A DNA stretch of 64,000 nucleotides from Candidatus Amarolinea dominans (lineage in GTDB: Bacteria > Chloroflexota > Anaerolineae > SSC4 > Amarolineaceae), in the NCBI GenBank assembly GCA_016719785.1, contig JADJYJ010000001.1, positions 682,001 to 746,000 on the forward strand, given 5' to 3'. How positions within the stretch are numbered: position 1 is the first letter of the stretch; each line of letters starts with the position of its first letter. This document shows, in pieces, positions 1 through 9,034 of this stretch. Made by a program: the position numbers and the translations under genes. The notes below the pieces were generated by a model. It had not been told where the DNA came from and ran no database searches. It saw only the letters and a program-made list of their open reading frames with translations.

Positions 1-26
1 CGCAAGGGGATTCGGCGCCCAGGGTC

Positions 27-854
27 TCACGTCAGCTCGCGGCCGCCGGTGATGTTGTAGGCCTGCCCGGTGATGAAACTGGCCTCGTCCGACGCCAGCC
101 AGGCCACCAGGTGCGCCACATCCGCGGCTGTGCCCAGGCGGCCCACGGGGATGCGGGCGACCTGGGCTTGAACCACATCCTCGTAGGGTCGGCCCGTGAC
201 CTGCGCTTCCAACTGCAACCCCCACTGCTTGAACGCCGTGTCAATGTCGCCGGGCAGCACCGCGTTGACGGTGATGCCGAACGACGCCACCTCCTGCGCC
301 AACGATTCGCCCAGCGCGATGATGGCCGCCTTGCTGGCCGCGTACGCGCTCATGTAGATCCGGGGTCTGCGCGCGGCCAGCGACGACATGTTGATGATGC
401 GCCCGCCGCGGCCGCCCTGGATCATCGCGGGCAGCGCGGCCTTGCAGCACAGGAATGTACCGGTGGCGTTGATCTCCAGCGTGCGTCGCCAGGCCTCTTC
501 GGCCATCTGCGCCACCGGCGCCGGGCCGATGGTCGCGCCCGCGTTGTTCACCAGGATGTCAATGCGGCCAAAAGTTTGCATGGTTGCGGTGATCATCTCT
601 GCCACGGACGCCGCCTGCGTCACATCCACGCGCAGCGGCAGGCAACGCACACCGAGAGCCGCAATCTCTTGCGCCACGGCCAGCATCTCCTCCCACTGCC
701 CGGAACCGCCGTGCAGCAGCGTGGATGGCGGCGCCGCCAGGTCGGCAAGGACGAGATGCGCGCCCTCTGCGGCCAGGCGCTGCGCCACCGCCACACCGAT
801 GCCGCCCCGACGCCCGGCCCCGGTGACAATCGCGACTTTGTCTTGAAGGTTCAT
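27..854 (-). CDS. SDR-family NAD(P)-dependent oxidoreductase
   Basis: Classical short-chain dehydrogenase/reductase of 275 aa, the usual family length. The N-terminal cofactor motif TGAGRRGGIG (residues 11-20) is followed by NNAG (103-106), a catalytic Ser around 157 and the active-site pair Y171-x3-K175. The C-terminal ITGQ-x-NITGG stretch is typical of 3-oxoacyl-ACP reductase-like SDRs. A cytosolic NAD(P)H-dependent alcohol/ketone oxidoreductase is expected; the substrate cannot be read from sequence. It lies 45 bp downstream of a ThDP-dependent enzyme on the same strand, so the two are probably co-transcribed and may act on the same carbon compound. The start is the first ATG; no strong ribosome-binding site is visible. 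The family is certain, the specific reaction unknown. Confidence 0.9.
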   Translation of the reverse strand: MNLQDKVAIVTGAGRRGGIGVAVAQRLAAEGAHLVLADLAAPPSTLLHGGSGQWEEMLAVAQEIAALGVRCLPLRVDVTQAASVAEMITATMQTFGRIDILVNNAGATIGPAPVAQMAEEAWRRTLEINATGTFLCCKAALPAMIQGGRGGRIINMSSLAARRPRIYMSAYAASKAAIIALGESLAQEVASFGITVNAVLPGDIDTAFKQWGLQLEAQVTGRPYEDVVQAQVARIPVGRLGTAADVAHLVAWLASDEASFITGQAYNITGGRELT

Positions 855-898
855 GGTTGTTTTCTTGTTCCCCCGCCTGTCCCCCGCTCATTGGGTGG

Positions 899-2611
899 CT
901 AATCGGTGGCCCGGTAGACCAGGGAGCCGAACTCAAGCAGGCCGGGCGGCGCCATGTTGATCTCCGGGTCCACCATGACCTGGATGAGCGTGGGACGGTC
1001 GGCTGCCGCGGCGCGTGCCAGGGCCGGCTGCAAGCCATCGAGACTGGTCACCATCTCGCCATGACAGCCGAAGGCGGCGGCGATCTGGTCATAGCGGATG
1101 CCAGGAGACAGCTCGGTTTCTACGAACGCCGGCATTTGCGCCATCATCTGCGACGAACGCTCCATGCCCCAGCCTTCATCCACGGCCACGATGACGATGA
1201 TCGGCGCGCCGTGACGCCGCGCCGTCTCCAGTTCCTGAATGTTGAAGCCGATGGCGCCATCGCCCGAAATCAGGTAGACTGGGCGTTCGGGCGCGGCCAG
1301 CTTGGCGCCGATGGCATAGGGCAACCCCGTGCCCAGGTGACCAAACTTGGCCGTGTAGAGATAGCTGCGCGGCCCGTAGATGGGATGATAGCTGGCGCAC
1401 CACAGGCTGGTATTGCCGCCGTCCTGCACCATGATGCTGTCACGTGAGAAGAACTCGCGCACGGCCTTGACCATCTGCCCGGAGTTGATGCCCTGCCGAC
1501 CCGGCCGTAGAGCCTGCGCCAACTGCGCCTGCAACTGCGCCGTGGCCCGGCCGTAGACGGCGAAACCGTCGTGCAACGGCCGCGGCGCGGTCTGGGCTTG
1601 TACCTGCACCAGCAGCGCGGCCAGCGCGGCCTGCGCATCGCCCACAATGCCCACATCCACCGGGCGGTTGAGGCCGATGGACGCGGGGTCCGCGTCCACG
1701 TGAATCAGGGTGGCGCCCTCAGCCTGGCCCCACAGCGGCGGCTTGCCCCAGGCATCCAGCTCGCCCAGCCGTGCGCCAACGACGAGCACCACATCGGCCT
1801 CGCCGCGCGCCGCGGCCAGGGCATCCTGGTTGAGGATGTGGATGTACTGCGGGTGATCTTCGGGGACGACGCCGCGTGCGGCCAGGGTGGTGGTCATGAC
1901 CGCGCCCAGGTGTTCGCCCAGGGCGTTGAACGCCGGCGCGGCGCCGGCCCAGGTGACGCCGCTGCCCGCGTGCAGCAGCGGGCGCTTGGAACCGGCGAGC
2001 AGCGCAGCAGCTTTAGCCAGCAGCGCCGGGTCGCCTGGCCCCAGGCGGCCGACGCGATAGGTGTCTGGCGCGTAGATGGGGGCATCGGCATCATCACCGG
2101 TCCCGCGCAGCAGGTCTTCGGGGATTTCGATGTAGACCGGGCCGGGGCGACCGCTGGTGGCCATGCGATAGGCCTTGCGCAGCAGCTCCGGCAGGCGCCG
2201 CCAGTCGCGCAGCCCGGCCGCGAACTTGGTGACAGGGCGATAGAAATCCACCAGGTCGAGCACCTGGAAGGCGCCGCCGCGGTCGGGGTCAATGATGGTG
2301 CGCCGCCGCTGGCCGGTGATGGCAATCACGGGGCTGCCCTCGGCATAGGCGGTGGCGATGCCGGAAACCATGTTGGCCGCGCCAGGGCCGATGCCGCCGA
2401 TGACGACGCCTGGCTCGCCCCGGATGCGCGCCCAGGCTTCGGCCATGTGCGCGGCGGCCGCTTCGTGACGAGCCGACACGAAGCGCATGTCATACGCTTG
2501 CAGTTTGGTGAGGAACGAATTGTGACTGCCATCGAGCAGTCCGAAGATCGTGCTGACTCCCTCGGCCTTGAGGCATTTCAGCAGTAATTCTCCACCGGTC
2601 ATCTGAGTCAT
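899..2611 (-). CDS. Thiamine diphosphate-dependent enzyme, acetolactate synthase-like
   Basis: A 570-aa protein with the three-domain plan of ThDP enzymes: N-terminal pyrimidine-binding domain with the activating Glu (E50 in ARHEAAAAHMAEA), a central domain, and a C-terminal pyrophosphate domain with GDG near residue 450. The residue 27 after the GDG Asp, normally an Asn metal ligand, is Asp here (AVDEGWG), as in several acetolactate synthase-like subfamilies. It should decarboxylate or ligate a 2-keto acid or acyl-CoA. No regulatory subunit gene is adjacent, which argues against a biosynthetic acetohydroxyacid synthase. The first ATG at 2611 is preferred to an upstream TTG, because a GGAGG lies about 10 bp before it. 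Neighbouring SDR, permease and dehydrogenase genes suggest a catabolic role. Confidence 0.85.
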   Translation of the reverse strand: MTQMTGGELLLKCLKAEGVSTIFGLLDGSHNSFLTKLQAYDMRFVSARHEAAAAHMAEAWARIRGEPGVVIGGIGPGAANMVSGIATAYAEGSPVIAITGQRRRTIIDPDRGGAFQVLDLVDFYRPVTKFAAGLRDWRRLPELLRKAYRMATSGRPGPVYIEIPEDLLRGTGDDADAPIYAPDTYRVGRLGPGDPALLAKAAALLAGSKRPLLHAGSGVTWAGAAPAFNALGEHLGAVMTTTLAARGVVPEDHPQYIHILNQDALAAARGEADVVLVVGARLGELDAWGKPPLWGQAEGATLIHVDADPASIGLNRPVDVGIVGDAQAALAALLVQVQAQTAPRPLHDGFAVYGRATAQLQAQLAQALRPGRQGINSGQMVKAVREFFSRDSIMVQDGGNTSLWCASYHPIYGPRSYLYTAKFGHLGTGLPYAIGAKLAAPERPVYLISGDGAIGFNIQELETARRHGAPIIVIVAVDEGWGMERSSQMMAQMPAFVETELSPGIRYDQIAAAFGCHGEMVTSLDGLQPALARAAAADRPTLIQVMVDPEINMAPPGLLEFGSLVYRATD

Positions 2612-2638
2612 GAAAAACAAACCTCCATTTGGATTTTT

Positions 2639-2762
2639 TTGCCACGAATTTCACGAATTTTCACGAATTGTTTTTTGTGTCAATTGGTGGAATTCGTGGC
2701 AGAGAATGTGTGGGTTCTTTGCCACGAATTTTCACGAATTATTTTCGTGTCAATTGGTGGTG
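2639..2762. repeat. Direct-repeat element, CACGAATT type, two copies
   Basis: Two copies of an AT-rich intergenic element, at about 2639-2703 and 2730-2762. Each carries GCCACGAATT…TTTTCACGAATT and then GTGTCAATTGGTGG. The second copy overlaps the 3' end of the MFS gene and supplies its last codons and its stop. The composition contrasts with the GC-rich genes on both sides. Similar short repeats are common in intergenic DNA of environmental bacteria; no function is claimed. Confidence 0.7.
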
Positions 2763-4075
2763 GCATAGGCGGCGGCGGTGGCGCGGCCGCGCTCTTCGTT
2801 GACGAAACGCAGCATGAACAGGCCGGCCGCCAGGAAGACGGCGATGGACAGAATGGCGATGCGCTGGCCCATCTGCTCGGCGCTGGTCACCGCGACGCCC
2901 TGGCGCTCATACCAGAGCGCGGCTTCGGCGGCCAGCCAGCCGTAGACGGCCGGGCCGATGAAGGATGAGGTGCGCCCGACAATGGAAAAGAAGCCGTAGA
3001 ACTCGCCGCTCTGCGCCGGGGGCGTCAGCGCACCCACCATGGTGCGGCTGACAGACTGCACGCCGGCCATGGCGATGCCGGCAAAAGCGCCGATGATGAG
3101 GAAGCCGGTCTGGGTCTGGTTGAAGTACAGCCAGATGACGACCAGGATCATCATGCTGATGGACAGGGTCAGCGTGCGCTTGCAGCCGTAGCGGTCGGCC
3201 AGGATACCGAAGAAGTAGGCGCCGACCACGTTGGTCACCTGGACGATGATGACGAAGACGATGAGCATGGTTTGATTCATGCCGAAGAGGACCGCGCCGA
3301 TGATGGCGGCAAAGTCGAGCGCCATGATGATGCCGTCATCGTACAGCAGCACCGCCAGCATGAACTTGAGAAACTCGCGGAACTGGCGTGCGGTGCGGAT
3401 AGTGCTTTTCACCTGCTGCAAGGCCATGCTGAAGTAAGTCTCGCCCGCAGGGAGCTGCTGCGCCCGGCCGCGCTCGCGCAGCCACAGGAAGATGGGCACG
3501 GCGAAGACGGCAAAGAAAAGTCCGGTAATGACCAGCGACACCCGCACGATGAAGGCGCCCTTGATGAACACGATCAGGGGCAGGATGATGAGCAGAATCA
3601 CGACGCCGCCCGCGGAGCCGATGGCCCAGCCGGTGCCGGAGACGCGGCCGATCTCGGCCGGCGCCGCGATCTCGGTCAGCAGGGCGTTGTAGAAGACCTG
3701 CGCACTGCGGTAGCCGATTTCGGCCAGGATGAAGAAGATCATGCCCATGACGATGTCGCCCTTCTGCACGAAGAAGAGCAGACTGGTGAACGCGCAGGTG
3801 ATGGAGGTGAAAATGAGCAAGAAGCGTTTCTTGCTGGCGGAAAAATCAGCGATGGCGCCGAGGAAGGGGGAAAGAATGGCGACCACGATCATGGCGATGG
3901 AGATCGAGAGACCCCACAGCCGTGTTCCCTCGGCGCCGCCCACCACTTCGTTCTTGAAGTAGGCGGAGTAGACGGCCAGCAGAACCACGGCGGCGTACGA
4001 CGAGTTGGCAAAGTCGTACAGGTACCAGGCCCAGCGTTCGCGGTTGGTGGACAATGGTTTCATCACAGCACTCAT
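2750..4075 (-). CDS. MFS transporter, UMF1/Atg22-like family
   Basis: A 441-aa polytopic membrane protein with about 12 predicted hydrophobic helices. The N-terminal WAWYLYDFANSSYAAVV stretch is characteristic of the UMF1 (vacuole effluxer Atg22-like) branch of the major facilitator superfamily. The central loop follows helix 6 (RERGRAQQLP). It acts in the cytoplasmic membrane; the substrate is unknown. The ATG at 4075 is chosen over the upstream TTG because AAGGAG lies 8 bp before it. The last three residues (TTN) and the stop fall inside a dispersed repeat, so the C-terminus was probably remodelled by insertion of the repeat. It sits between two oxidoreductase genes on the same strand and could import or export their substrate. 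Confidence 0.85.
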   Translation of the reverse strand: MSAVMKPLSTNRERWAWYLYDFANSSYAAVVLLAVYSAYFKNEVVGGAEGTRLWGLSISIAMIVVAILSPFLGAIADFSASKKRFLLIFTSITCAFTSLLFFVQKGDIVMGMIFFILAEIGYRSAQVFYNALLTEIAAPAEIGRVSGTGWAIGSAGGVVILLIILPLIVFIKGAFIVRVSLVITGLFFAVFAVPIFLWLRERGRAQQLPAGETYFSMALQQVKSTIRTARQFREFLKFMLAVLLYDDGIIMALDFAAIIGAVLFGMNQTMLIVFVIIVQVTNVVGAYFFGILADRYGCKRTLTLSISMMILVVIWLYFNQTQTGFLIIGAFAGIAMAGVQSVSRTMVGALTPPAQSGEFYGFFSIVGRTSSFIGPAVYGWLAAEAALWYERQGVAVTSAEQMGQRIAILSIAVFLAAGLFMLRFVNEERGRATAAAYATTN

Positions 4076-4139
4076 CAGCAAAGCTCCTTTCTACACGACT
4101 CAACACGACGACGGCTTGTTGCGCCCGCAGCCTGGCAGT

Positions 4140-5369
4140 TTACGCTTCCGCGGTGGAGGCTGCCAGCCCCTCGAATGCAACCTTGATTGAACGGGCCTGA
4201 CGTTTGTCCAGGGCGGTGGCAAACGCCTGGCGATAGGCGGACAGGGGAAAACGATGCGTCAACAGGGGATCGGTGCGCAGATCACCGCTCTGCAGCCAGC
4301 GCAAGGCCAGGTCGAAGGTGGAGATCTCCTCGCCCTGCCAGGAGACGATGTCATGGCCCACCGCGCCCAGCAGATTGACTTCCTGGTACCAGACGGGGGT
4401 CAGGTCCACGTTCATGCGGTGCAGGTTGACGCCCACCAGGACCACGGTGCCACGCGCGCGCGTCCAGCGCAGGGCGTTGGTCAGCGTGGCGGGGATGCCG
4501 ACGACATCGAAGATGATGTCGAAGCCGCCCAGCAGCATACGATTGCCAGCGCGACCGTGGTAGAGACGAGCGCCGGTGCGCGCGGCCGTCTCAGCATAGC
4601 CATCGGCCTGGGCCAGAAAAACATGATCGGCGCCGCACGCGCGCGCCAAATCGGCCTGCCAGGGGAACTCGGCCACCGCGCTGATGGCGGCGGCTGGCTG
4701 CACCGCGCGCAAGACCTGGATGAGCAGGAAGCCGATGGCGCCCACGCCGAGCACCAGCACCTGCTGGCCCGCCTGCGGCAGGCAGCGCCAGGCGGCGTGA
4801 ATGGCGACGGCGGCCGGTTCGGTGAAGATGGCTTGCTCGTCGCGCACGGCCGGCGGCACAGGCACCAACGTGCTGGCGGGGGTGATGAAGGTGTCGCCAA
4901 ACCCGCCGCCGATGGGGTGATGCTCGCGCGGCTCGGACGCGCGCTCGCACAGCACGCGGTGCCCACGCGCGCAGGCCGGGCAGCGGTCAGGCAGGCCGCG
5001 GGCGGCGCAATCATCCGCGCGACCCCAACGCACCACCCGGTCACCAGGCTTGAATTGGGTCACGGCCGGGCCGGCCTCGATCACCTCGCCCACCATCTCA
5101 TGGCCCAGGTAGATGCGGCGGTGCGAGGGCAAGGCCACAGGCGCCACGTCCAGGCTGGCATCCAGGAAGATCTGATGCAGGTCACTGCCGCAGATGCCGC
5201 ACAGGCGATTGCGCACGCGCACCCAATCGGGCCGGGGCAGGGGCGGGTCGGGCAGAGTCAACAGGCGCAGGGGAGAGGAGCGGGCAAAGAAGGCCGCGGG
5301 GCTGATGCGGCTGAGCAGTTGCGTCAGCACAATGCGGGGGATGTCCATGTCTATCACCAACGTCTGCAT
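4140..5369 (-). CDS. Zinc-dependent alcohol dehydrogenase (MDR superfamily)
   Basis: A 409-aa medium-chain dehydrogenase. The N-terminal GroES-like domain carries the catalytic-zinc Cys in CGICGSDLH and the GHE motif LGHEMVGEV. A four-Cys structural zinc lobe (CAARGLPDRCPAC…LC) follows. The Rossmann domain has VLVLGVGAIGFLL. The arrangement resembles threonine/sorbitol dehydrogenase-like enzymes oxidising a polyol or secondary alcohol with NAD(P)+. The N-terminus is about 30 residues longer than usual. The ATG at 5369 overlaps the end of the upstream TauE gene (TGACCATG), which indicates translational coupling; the alternative TTG six bases upstream is less likely. Substrate unknown. Confidence 0.87.
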   Translation of the reverse strand: MQTLVIDMDIPRIVLTQLLSRISPAAFFARSSPLRLLTLPDPPLPRPDWVRVRNRLCGICGSDLHQIFLDASLDVAPVALPSHRRIYLGHEMVGEVIEAGPAVTQFKPGDRVVRWGRADDCAARGLPDRCPACARGHRVLCERASEPREHHPIGGGFGDTFITPASTLVPVPPAVRDEQAIFTEPAAVAIHAAWRCLPQAGQQVLVLGVGAIGFLLIQVLRAVQPAAAISAVAEFPWQADLARACGADHVFLAQADGYAETAARTGARLYHGRAGNRMLLGGFDIIFDVVGIPATLTNALRWTRARGTVVLVGVNLHRMNVDLTPVWYQEVNLLGAVGHDIVSWQGEEISTFDLALRWLQSGDLRTDPLLTHRFPLSAYRQAFATALDKRQARSIKVAFEGLAASTAEA

Positions 5370-5371
5370 GG

Positions 5372-6177
5372 TCAAACCTTTCGTGACAGTTCCTGCGCAA
5401 TCAACACCAGGCCGGTCAGCAAGATCATCACGTTGAGGACCTGGCGAAAGCGGTCATGATCGAGTCGGCGATCCACCTGTGCGCCCAGGCCGACGCCGAG
5501 CAAGAGGGCTGGCAGGCCGATCAGGTAATGGGTCCACACCGTGGCGGTGAGATGGCCGGCCACCAGGTGTGAGGCGATCACCAGGGCGCTGCTGAAGAGA
5601 AAGAGCGCCTGCAAGATCGAACGGAACTCGTTGCGCGGCCAACCCTGCAGCGTGCCATAGATGATGACCGGCGGGCCGGGTGTGTTGTAAGCGCCGCCCA
5701 ACAGGCCAGCCAGGAAACCGGCCAGATAAACGCCCGCGCCGGCCAGGACGAAGGCGCTGCCGGCGCGCGCCCGGCCGTTGGCGTCAGGCTTGTAGGGGCG
5801 GGGGTGAGCAGCGGGCGCAGCAGGGAATTAAGGGCGTAAAGGATCAGCACCGCGGCCAGAATTAGCTTGACCACGGTTTCGTTGACCGTGGCAACCATCC
5901 AGATGCCAAGTGGAATCCCACAGGCGGCCGCCAGGGCCAGCCGGGTGACGGCATGCCACTGCAGCGCCTGCCGATAGCGCAGGAGGTTGACCGCGTAGAG
6001 GGTGAACCCGGTCATGGCGACCAGCGGCGCGGCGATGCGTACGCCCATCACCCCAGGGGCGGCCACAGAGAAGGCCAGCGTGGCCAGGGGCATCGCGAGC
6101 AGGGCAAAGCCAAAACCCGAAATTGTCTGTAACAGCGCGGCAAACAAGACGATGACGGCAAAGAGAATGGTGGTCAT
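5372..6177 (-). pseudogene. TauE/SafE-type sulfite/anion permease, frameshifted
   Basis: The N-terminal part (from the ATG at 6177) reads as a membrane protein with QTISGFGFALLAMPLA, typical of TauE/SafE (DUF81) permeases. The homologous C-terminal half, with GGAYNTPGPPVIIYG, lies in another frame. The two frames meet near 5797-5815, in a C-rich run (CACCCCCGCCCC on the coding strand). A single-base change there would restore one protein of about 265 aa, the normal family length. This is either a recent inactivation or a homopolymer sequencing error. The family exports sulfite, sulfoacetate or other organic anions. Its stop is coupled to the start of the alcohol dehydrogenase. Confidence 0.8.
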
Positions 6178-6321
6178 ACACCTCTGGCCTGGCCGGTGTC
6201 CCGTGCAGGTGGTAATCGCACGGGCCTGACGACATGGGGACGTTGCAAACAGTGTACCATAAGATGTAGGAGACCGCTATTTTCGGTAACGGGTGTTGCC
6301 AGTAATGCCAGTAAAGAAGGA

Positions 6322-6350
6322 TTGAAGTTTTCCTGACTCTGTGCTAGAAT
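6322..6350 (+). promoter_or_regulatory. Sigma-70-type promoter upstream of the alpha/beta hydrolase
   Basis: TTGAAG (6322-6327) and TAGAAT (6345-6350) are separated by exactly 17 bp. The site lies 72 bp before the start of the hydrolase gene, in the intergenic gap between divergent genes. It would drive the hydrolase and probably the transporter that follows 7 bp after it. Confidence 0.6.
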
Positions 6351-6422
6351 GGAGTCCGGTCCTTCCCATGATACTTTGATCTCTGTTCTCTAGCCCTCAC
6401 TCACTGCTCAACGAGGAAGACG

Positions 6423-7211
6423 ATGAAACTGGAAATGATCTCGAAGTACCCACTCGCCAACCCGCGATCAACGCCCCTGCTTTTTGTACATGGAGCCTGG
6501 CATGCAGCCTGGTGTTGGGATGTTCATTTTCTCGATTACTTCACTCGACATGGCTTCGCGGCTCACGCCGTCAGTCTGCGCGGACATGGAAACAGCGAGG
6601 GACGCGGCAATTTGCGCTGGACCCGAATTGCCGATTACGTCGAAGATGTGGCAGCCGCTGCGTCACAATTGCCCAGCCCACCCGTTATCATCGGTCATTC
6701 CATGGGCGGGCTGGTGGTCCAAAAGTATTTGGAGAATGCCCTCGCTCCGGCCGCGGTCTTATTGGCTTCCGTGTCGCCGGCCGGTGTTCTAGCCACGACA
6801 CTCAGAATCGCCAGGCGCCATCCGGTAGCCTTCGCCAAGGTCAACTTAACGCTGAGCCTGTTCCCCCTGGTGTCCACTCCCCAGCTGGCGCGCGAGGCTT
6901 TCTTCTCGGAGGGCCTGGGGGATGAACAAGCGCAGACCTATGCGCAAAGGCTACAGGACGAGTCTTATTTGGGCTTTCTCGATATGCTCGTGTTCAATCT
7001 GCCCAAACCGGGAAAGGTCAAGACGCCGGTGCTTGTCCTGGGTGGATCGAAGGATACCATTTTCAGCCCCGCCGAAGTTGAGGCAACAGCGCGCGCGTAC
7101 AACACGCAGGCTGAAATCTTCGCGGGTATGGCGCACGATATGATGCTGGAGCCGAACTGGCAAGCTGTTGCAGATCGAATTTTGGTTTGGCTGACAGAGC
7201 GGGAGTTGTGA
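6423..7211 (+). CDS. Alpha/beta hydrolase
   Basis: A 262-aa single-domain alpha/beta hydrolase. The oxyanion-hole motif is LLFVHGAWHAAW. The nucleophile elbow is GHSMGG with S93, and the catalytic acid and base are likely D211 (GGSKDTIF) and H238 (GMAHDMML). Length and motif order fit lysophospholipase/esterase-type members; the substrate is unknown. It has no signal peptide, so it is probably cytosolic. A recognisable promoter lies upstream, and the transporter gene starts 7 bp after its stop, indicating a two-gene unit. Confidence 0.88.
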   Translation: MKLEMISKYPLANPRSTPLLFVHGAWHAAWCWDVHFLDYFTRHGFAAHAVSLRGHGNSEGRGNLRWTRIADYVEDVAAAASQLPSPPVIIGHSMGGLVVQKYLENALAPAAVLLASVSPAGVLATTLRIARRHPVAFAKVNLTLSLFPLVSTPQLAREAFFSEGLGDEQAQTYAQRLQDESYLGFLDMLVFNLPKPGKVKTPVLVLGGSKDTIFSPAEVEATARAYNTQAEIFAGMAHDMMLEPNWQAVADRILVWLTEREL

Positions 7212-7218
7212 ACACCAA

Positions 7219-8865
7219 ATGATCGAAATCCTTCTCGCCAATCCCCTCCTCTTACTCTTTCTCGTCGGCGCAATTGGCTACCCGCTGGGCAGCATCAAGA
7301 TTGGCGGCAGCAGCCTGGGCGTTGCGGCGGTTCTCTTCGTCGGCCTGGCGTTCGGCGCGCTGCATCCCGATATGAAATTGCCCGAACTGGTCTATCAGTT
7401 GGGGCTTGTGGTCTTTGTCTACACCGTGGGCCTGAGCAGCGGCCGCCAGTTCTTCGCCTCATTTCGCCGCCGCGGCCTGCGCGATAACCTGTTCATTCTC
7501 GTCATGTTGATCTTTGCCACCGTTTTGGTGGGCGCTGTGGGCACGGCGCTGCGCCTGTCGCCGGGCGTCACCACGGGCATGTTTACAGGCAGCTTCACCA
7601 ACACCGCCGCGCTGGCGGCCGCCCTGGAATACATCAAGAGTGCGGCGTCACCGCAGTTGGTACAACAGATGCTGGCCGAGCCGGTCATCGGTTTCTCCCT
7701 CACCTACCCCATGGGCGTCATCGGCATGATCCTGGTCATCACCGTGCTGCAGCGCGTATGGAAGATTGATTATGCCGCCGAAGCCAGCCGCGTGCATGAC
7801 GTCGCGGCCAGCAGTCGGCGTCTGGTCAATCGGACTATCCAGGTGACGGAGCCGGCCGCAATCGGTGTCACGATCGCTGAGCTTTTGCAGCGCCAGCATT
7901 GGGACGTCGTCTTTGGACGGCTGCAGCGCGAGGAGAAATTGACCATCGCCGCCGCGGACACTCAACTGCATCTGGGCGACCTGGTCAGCGTGGTAGGCAC
8001 CGCGGAGGAACTTGACAAAGTGGCGGCCAGCCTGGGCCTGGTCAGCGAAGAGCATCTGGAGCTTGACCGCGGTGAGTACGATTTCCGGCGCGTCTTCGTC
8101 TCCCGGCCGCACGTGGCCGGGCAGCGTCTGCGTGACCTCAACCTGCCACAGCAATTCGGCGCGGTGGTCACCCGCGTGCGTCGGGGCGACATCGAACTGC
8201 TGGCCCAGGATGACTTAATCCTGGAATTGGGCGACCGCGTGCGCGTGGTGGTGCGGCGCGAAAATATGGACGCGATCACGAAGTTCTTTGGCGATTCCTA
8301 CAAGGCGCTGAGCGAAATTGACATTCTGCCGTTCAATCTCGGCCTGGCGCTTGGCATCCTTCTGGGCATGTTGCCCATTCCGCTGCCAGGTGGGGTGACG
8401 CTCAAGCTCGGCATTGCCGGCGGGCCGCTCATCGCGGCTCTCATTCTCGGCGCCATTGACCATACCGGCCCGTTGGTGTGGAACCTTTCGTACAACACCA
8501 ACCTGACGCTGCGCCAGATCGGCCTGGTACTTTTCCTGGCCGGCGTCGGCACGCGCTCCGGTTACGCGTTCGTCAGCACGCTGCAGCAGGGCGGCGGCGT
8601 CACCATCTTCATCGCCGGCGCGTTGCTCACCATGCTGATCGCCTTCCTCACTCTGTGGATCGGCCGCCGCGTCTTCAAGATTCCCATGGGGCTGCTGCTC
8701 GGCATGACGGCCGGTTTGCAGACACAACCGGCCGTCTTGGGCTATGCGTTGCAGCAAACGGGCGATGAACTGCCCAACATCGGCTATGCGGCCGTCTACC
8801 CCATCGCGCTGATCAGCAAAATCCTGCTGGCGCAGATCTTGCTCGCCGTCCTGTTGCGCCTGTAG
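7219..8865 (+). CDS. AspT/YidE/YbjL-type transporter with two RCK-C domains
   Basis: A 548-aa membrane protein with two hydrophobic halves (residues about 1-180 and 370-548), the AspT/YidE duplicated transporter domain. Between them lie two TrkA-C/RCK-C regulatory domains (about 195-275 and 285-360; repeated GDLVSVVG and GDRVRVVVR patterns). This architecture defines the aspartate:alanine antiporter-like family, whose members exchange small organic anions or are of unknown specificity. The glycine-rich conserved segment TGMFTGSFTNTAALAAALE is present in the first half. It follows the hydrolase by 7 bp, so coupled expression is likely. Substrate unknown. Confidence 0.88.
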   Translation: MIEILLANPLLLLFLVGAIGYPLGSIKIGGSSLGVAAVLFVGLAFGALHPDMKLPELVYQLGLVVFVYTVGLSSGRQFFASFRRRGLRDNLFILVMLIFATVLVGAVGTALRLSPGVTTGMFTGSFTNTAALAAALEYIKSAASPQLVQQMLAEPVIGFSLTYPMGVIGMILVITVLQRVWKIDYAAEASRVHDVAASSRRLVNRTIQVTEPAAIGVTIAELLQRQHWDVVFGRLQREEKLTIAAADTQLHLGDLVSVVGTAEELDKVAASLGLVSEEHLELDRGEYDFRRVFVSRPHVAGQRLRDLNLPQQFGAVVTRVRRGDIELLAQDDLILELGDRVRVVVRRENMDAITKFFGDSYKALSEIDILPFNLGLALGILLGMLPIPLPGGVTLKLGIAGGPLIAALILGAIDHTGPLVWNLSYNTNLTLRQIGLVLFLAGVGTRSGYAFVSTLQQGGGVTIFIAGALLTMLIAFLTLWIGRRVFKIPMGLLLGMTAGLQTQPAVLGYALQQTGDELPNIGYAAVYPIALISKILLAQILLAVLLRL

Positions 8866-8933
8866 CCGGAGACTTTTTGGGGCAGCCAGCCTGCACAAGG
8901 GGAGTTTCACGTCTCCTGTGCGCAAAAAGGCGA

Positions 8934-8962
8934 TTGACAGGGCCGATGGGGGGTGTTATACT
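8934..8962 (+). promoter_or_regulatory. Near-consensus sigma-70 promoter
   Basis: TTGACA (8934-8939), a 17-bp spacer and TATACT (8957-8962): a perfect -35 box, perfect spacing and one mismatch in the -10. It lies 72 bp before the probable start (9035) of the glycosidase-like gene and opens the exoprotein island. Just upstream (8880-8908) is a short piece of the dispersed GCAGCCAGCCTGC repeat. Confidence 0.7.
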
Positions 8963-9034
8963 GACGATGTGAGACGCATCAGCCGTCCGCACTGGTTGAC
9001 TTGTCAAACCCATGAACGCTTCGAGAAGGATTTC

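Noticed and set aside
899..2611. Biosynthetic acetohydroxyacid synthase (ilvB)
   Set aside because: No regulatory subunit or branched-chain pathway gene is adjacent, and the context is catabolic oxidoreductases and a permease.
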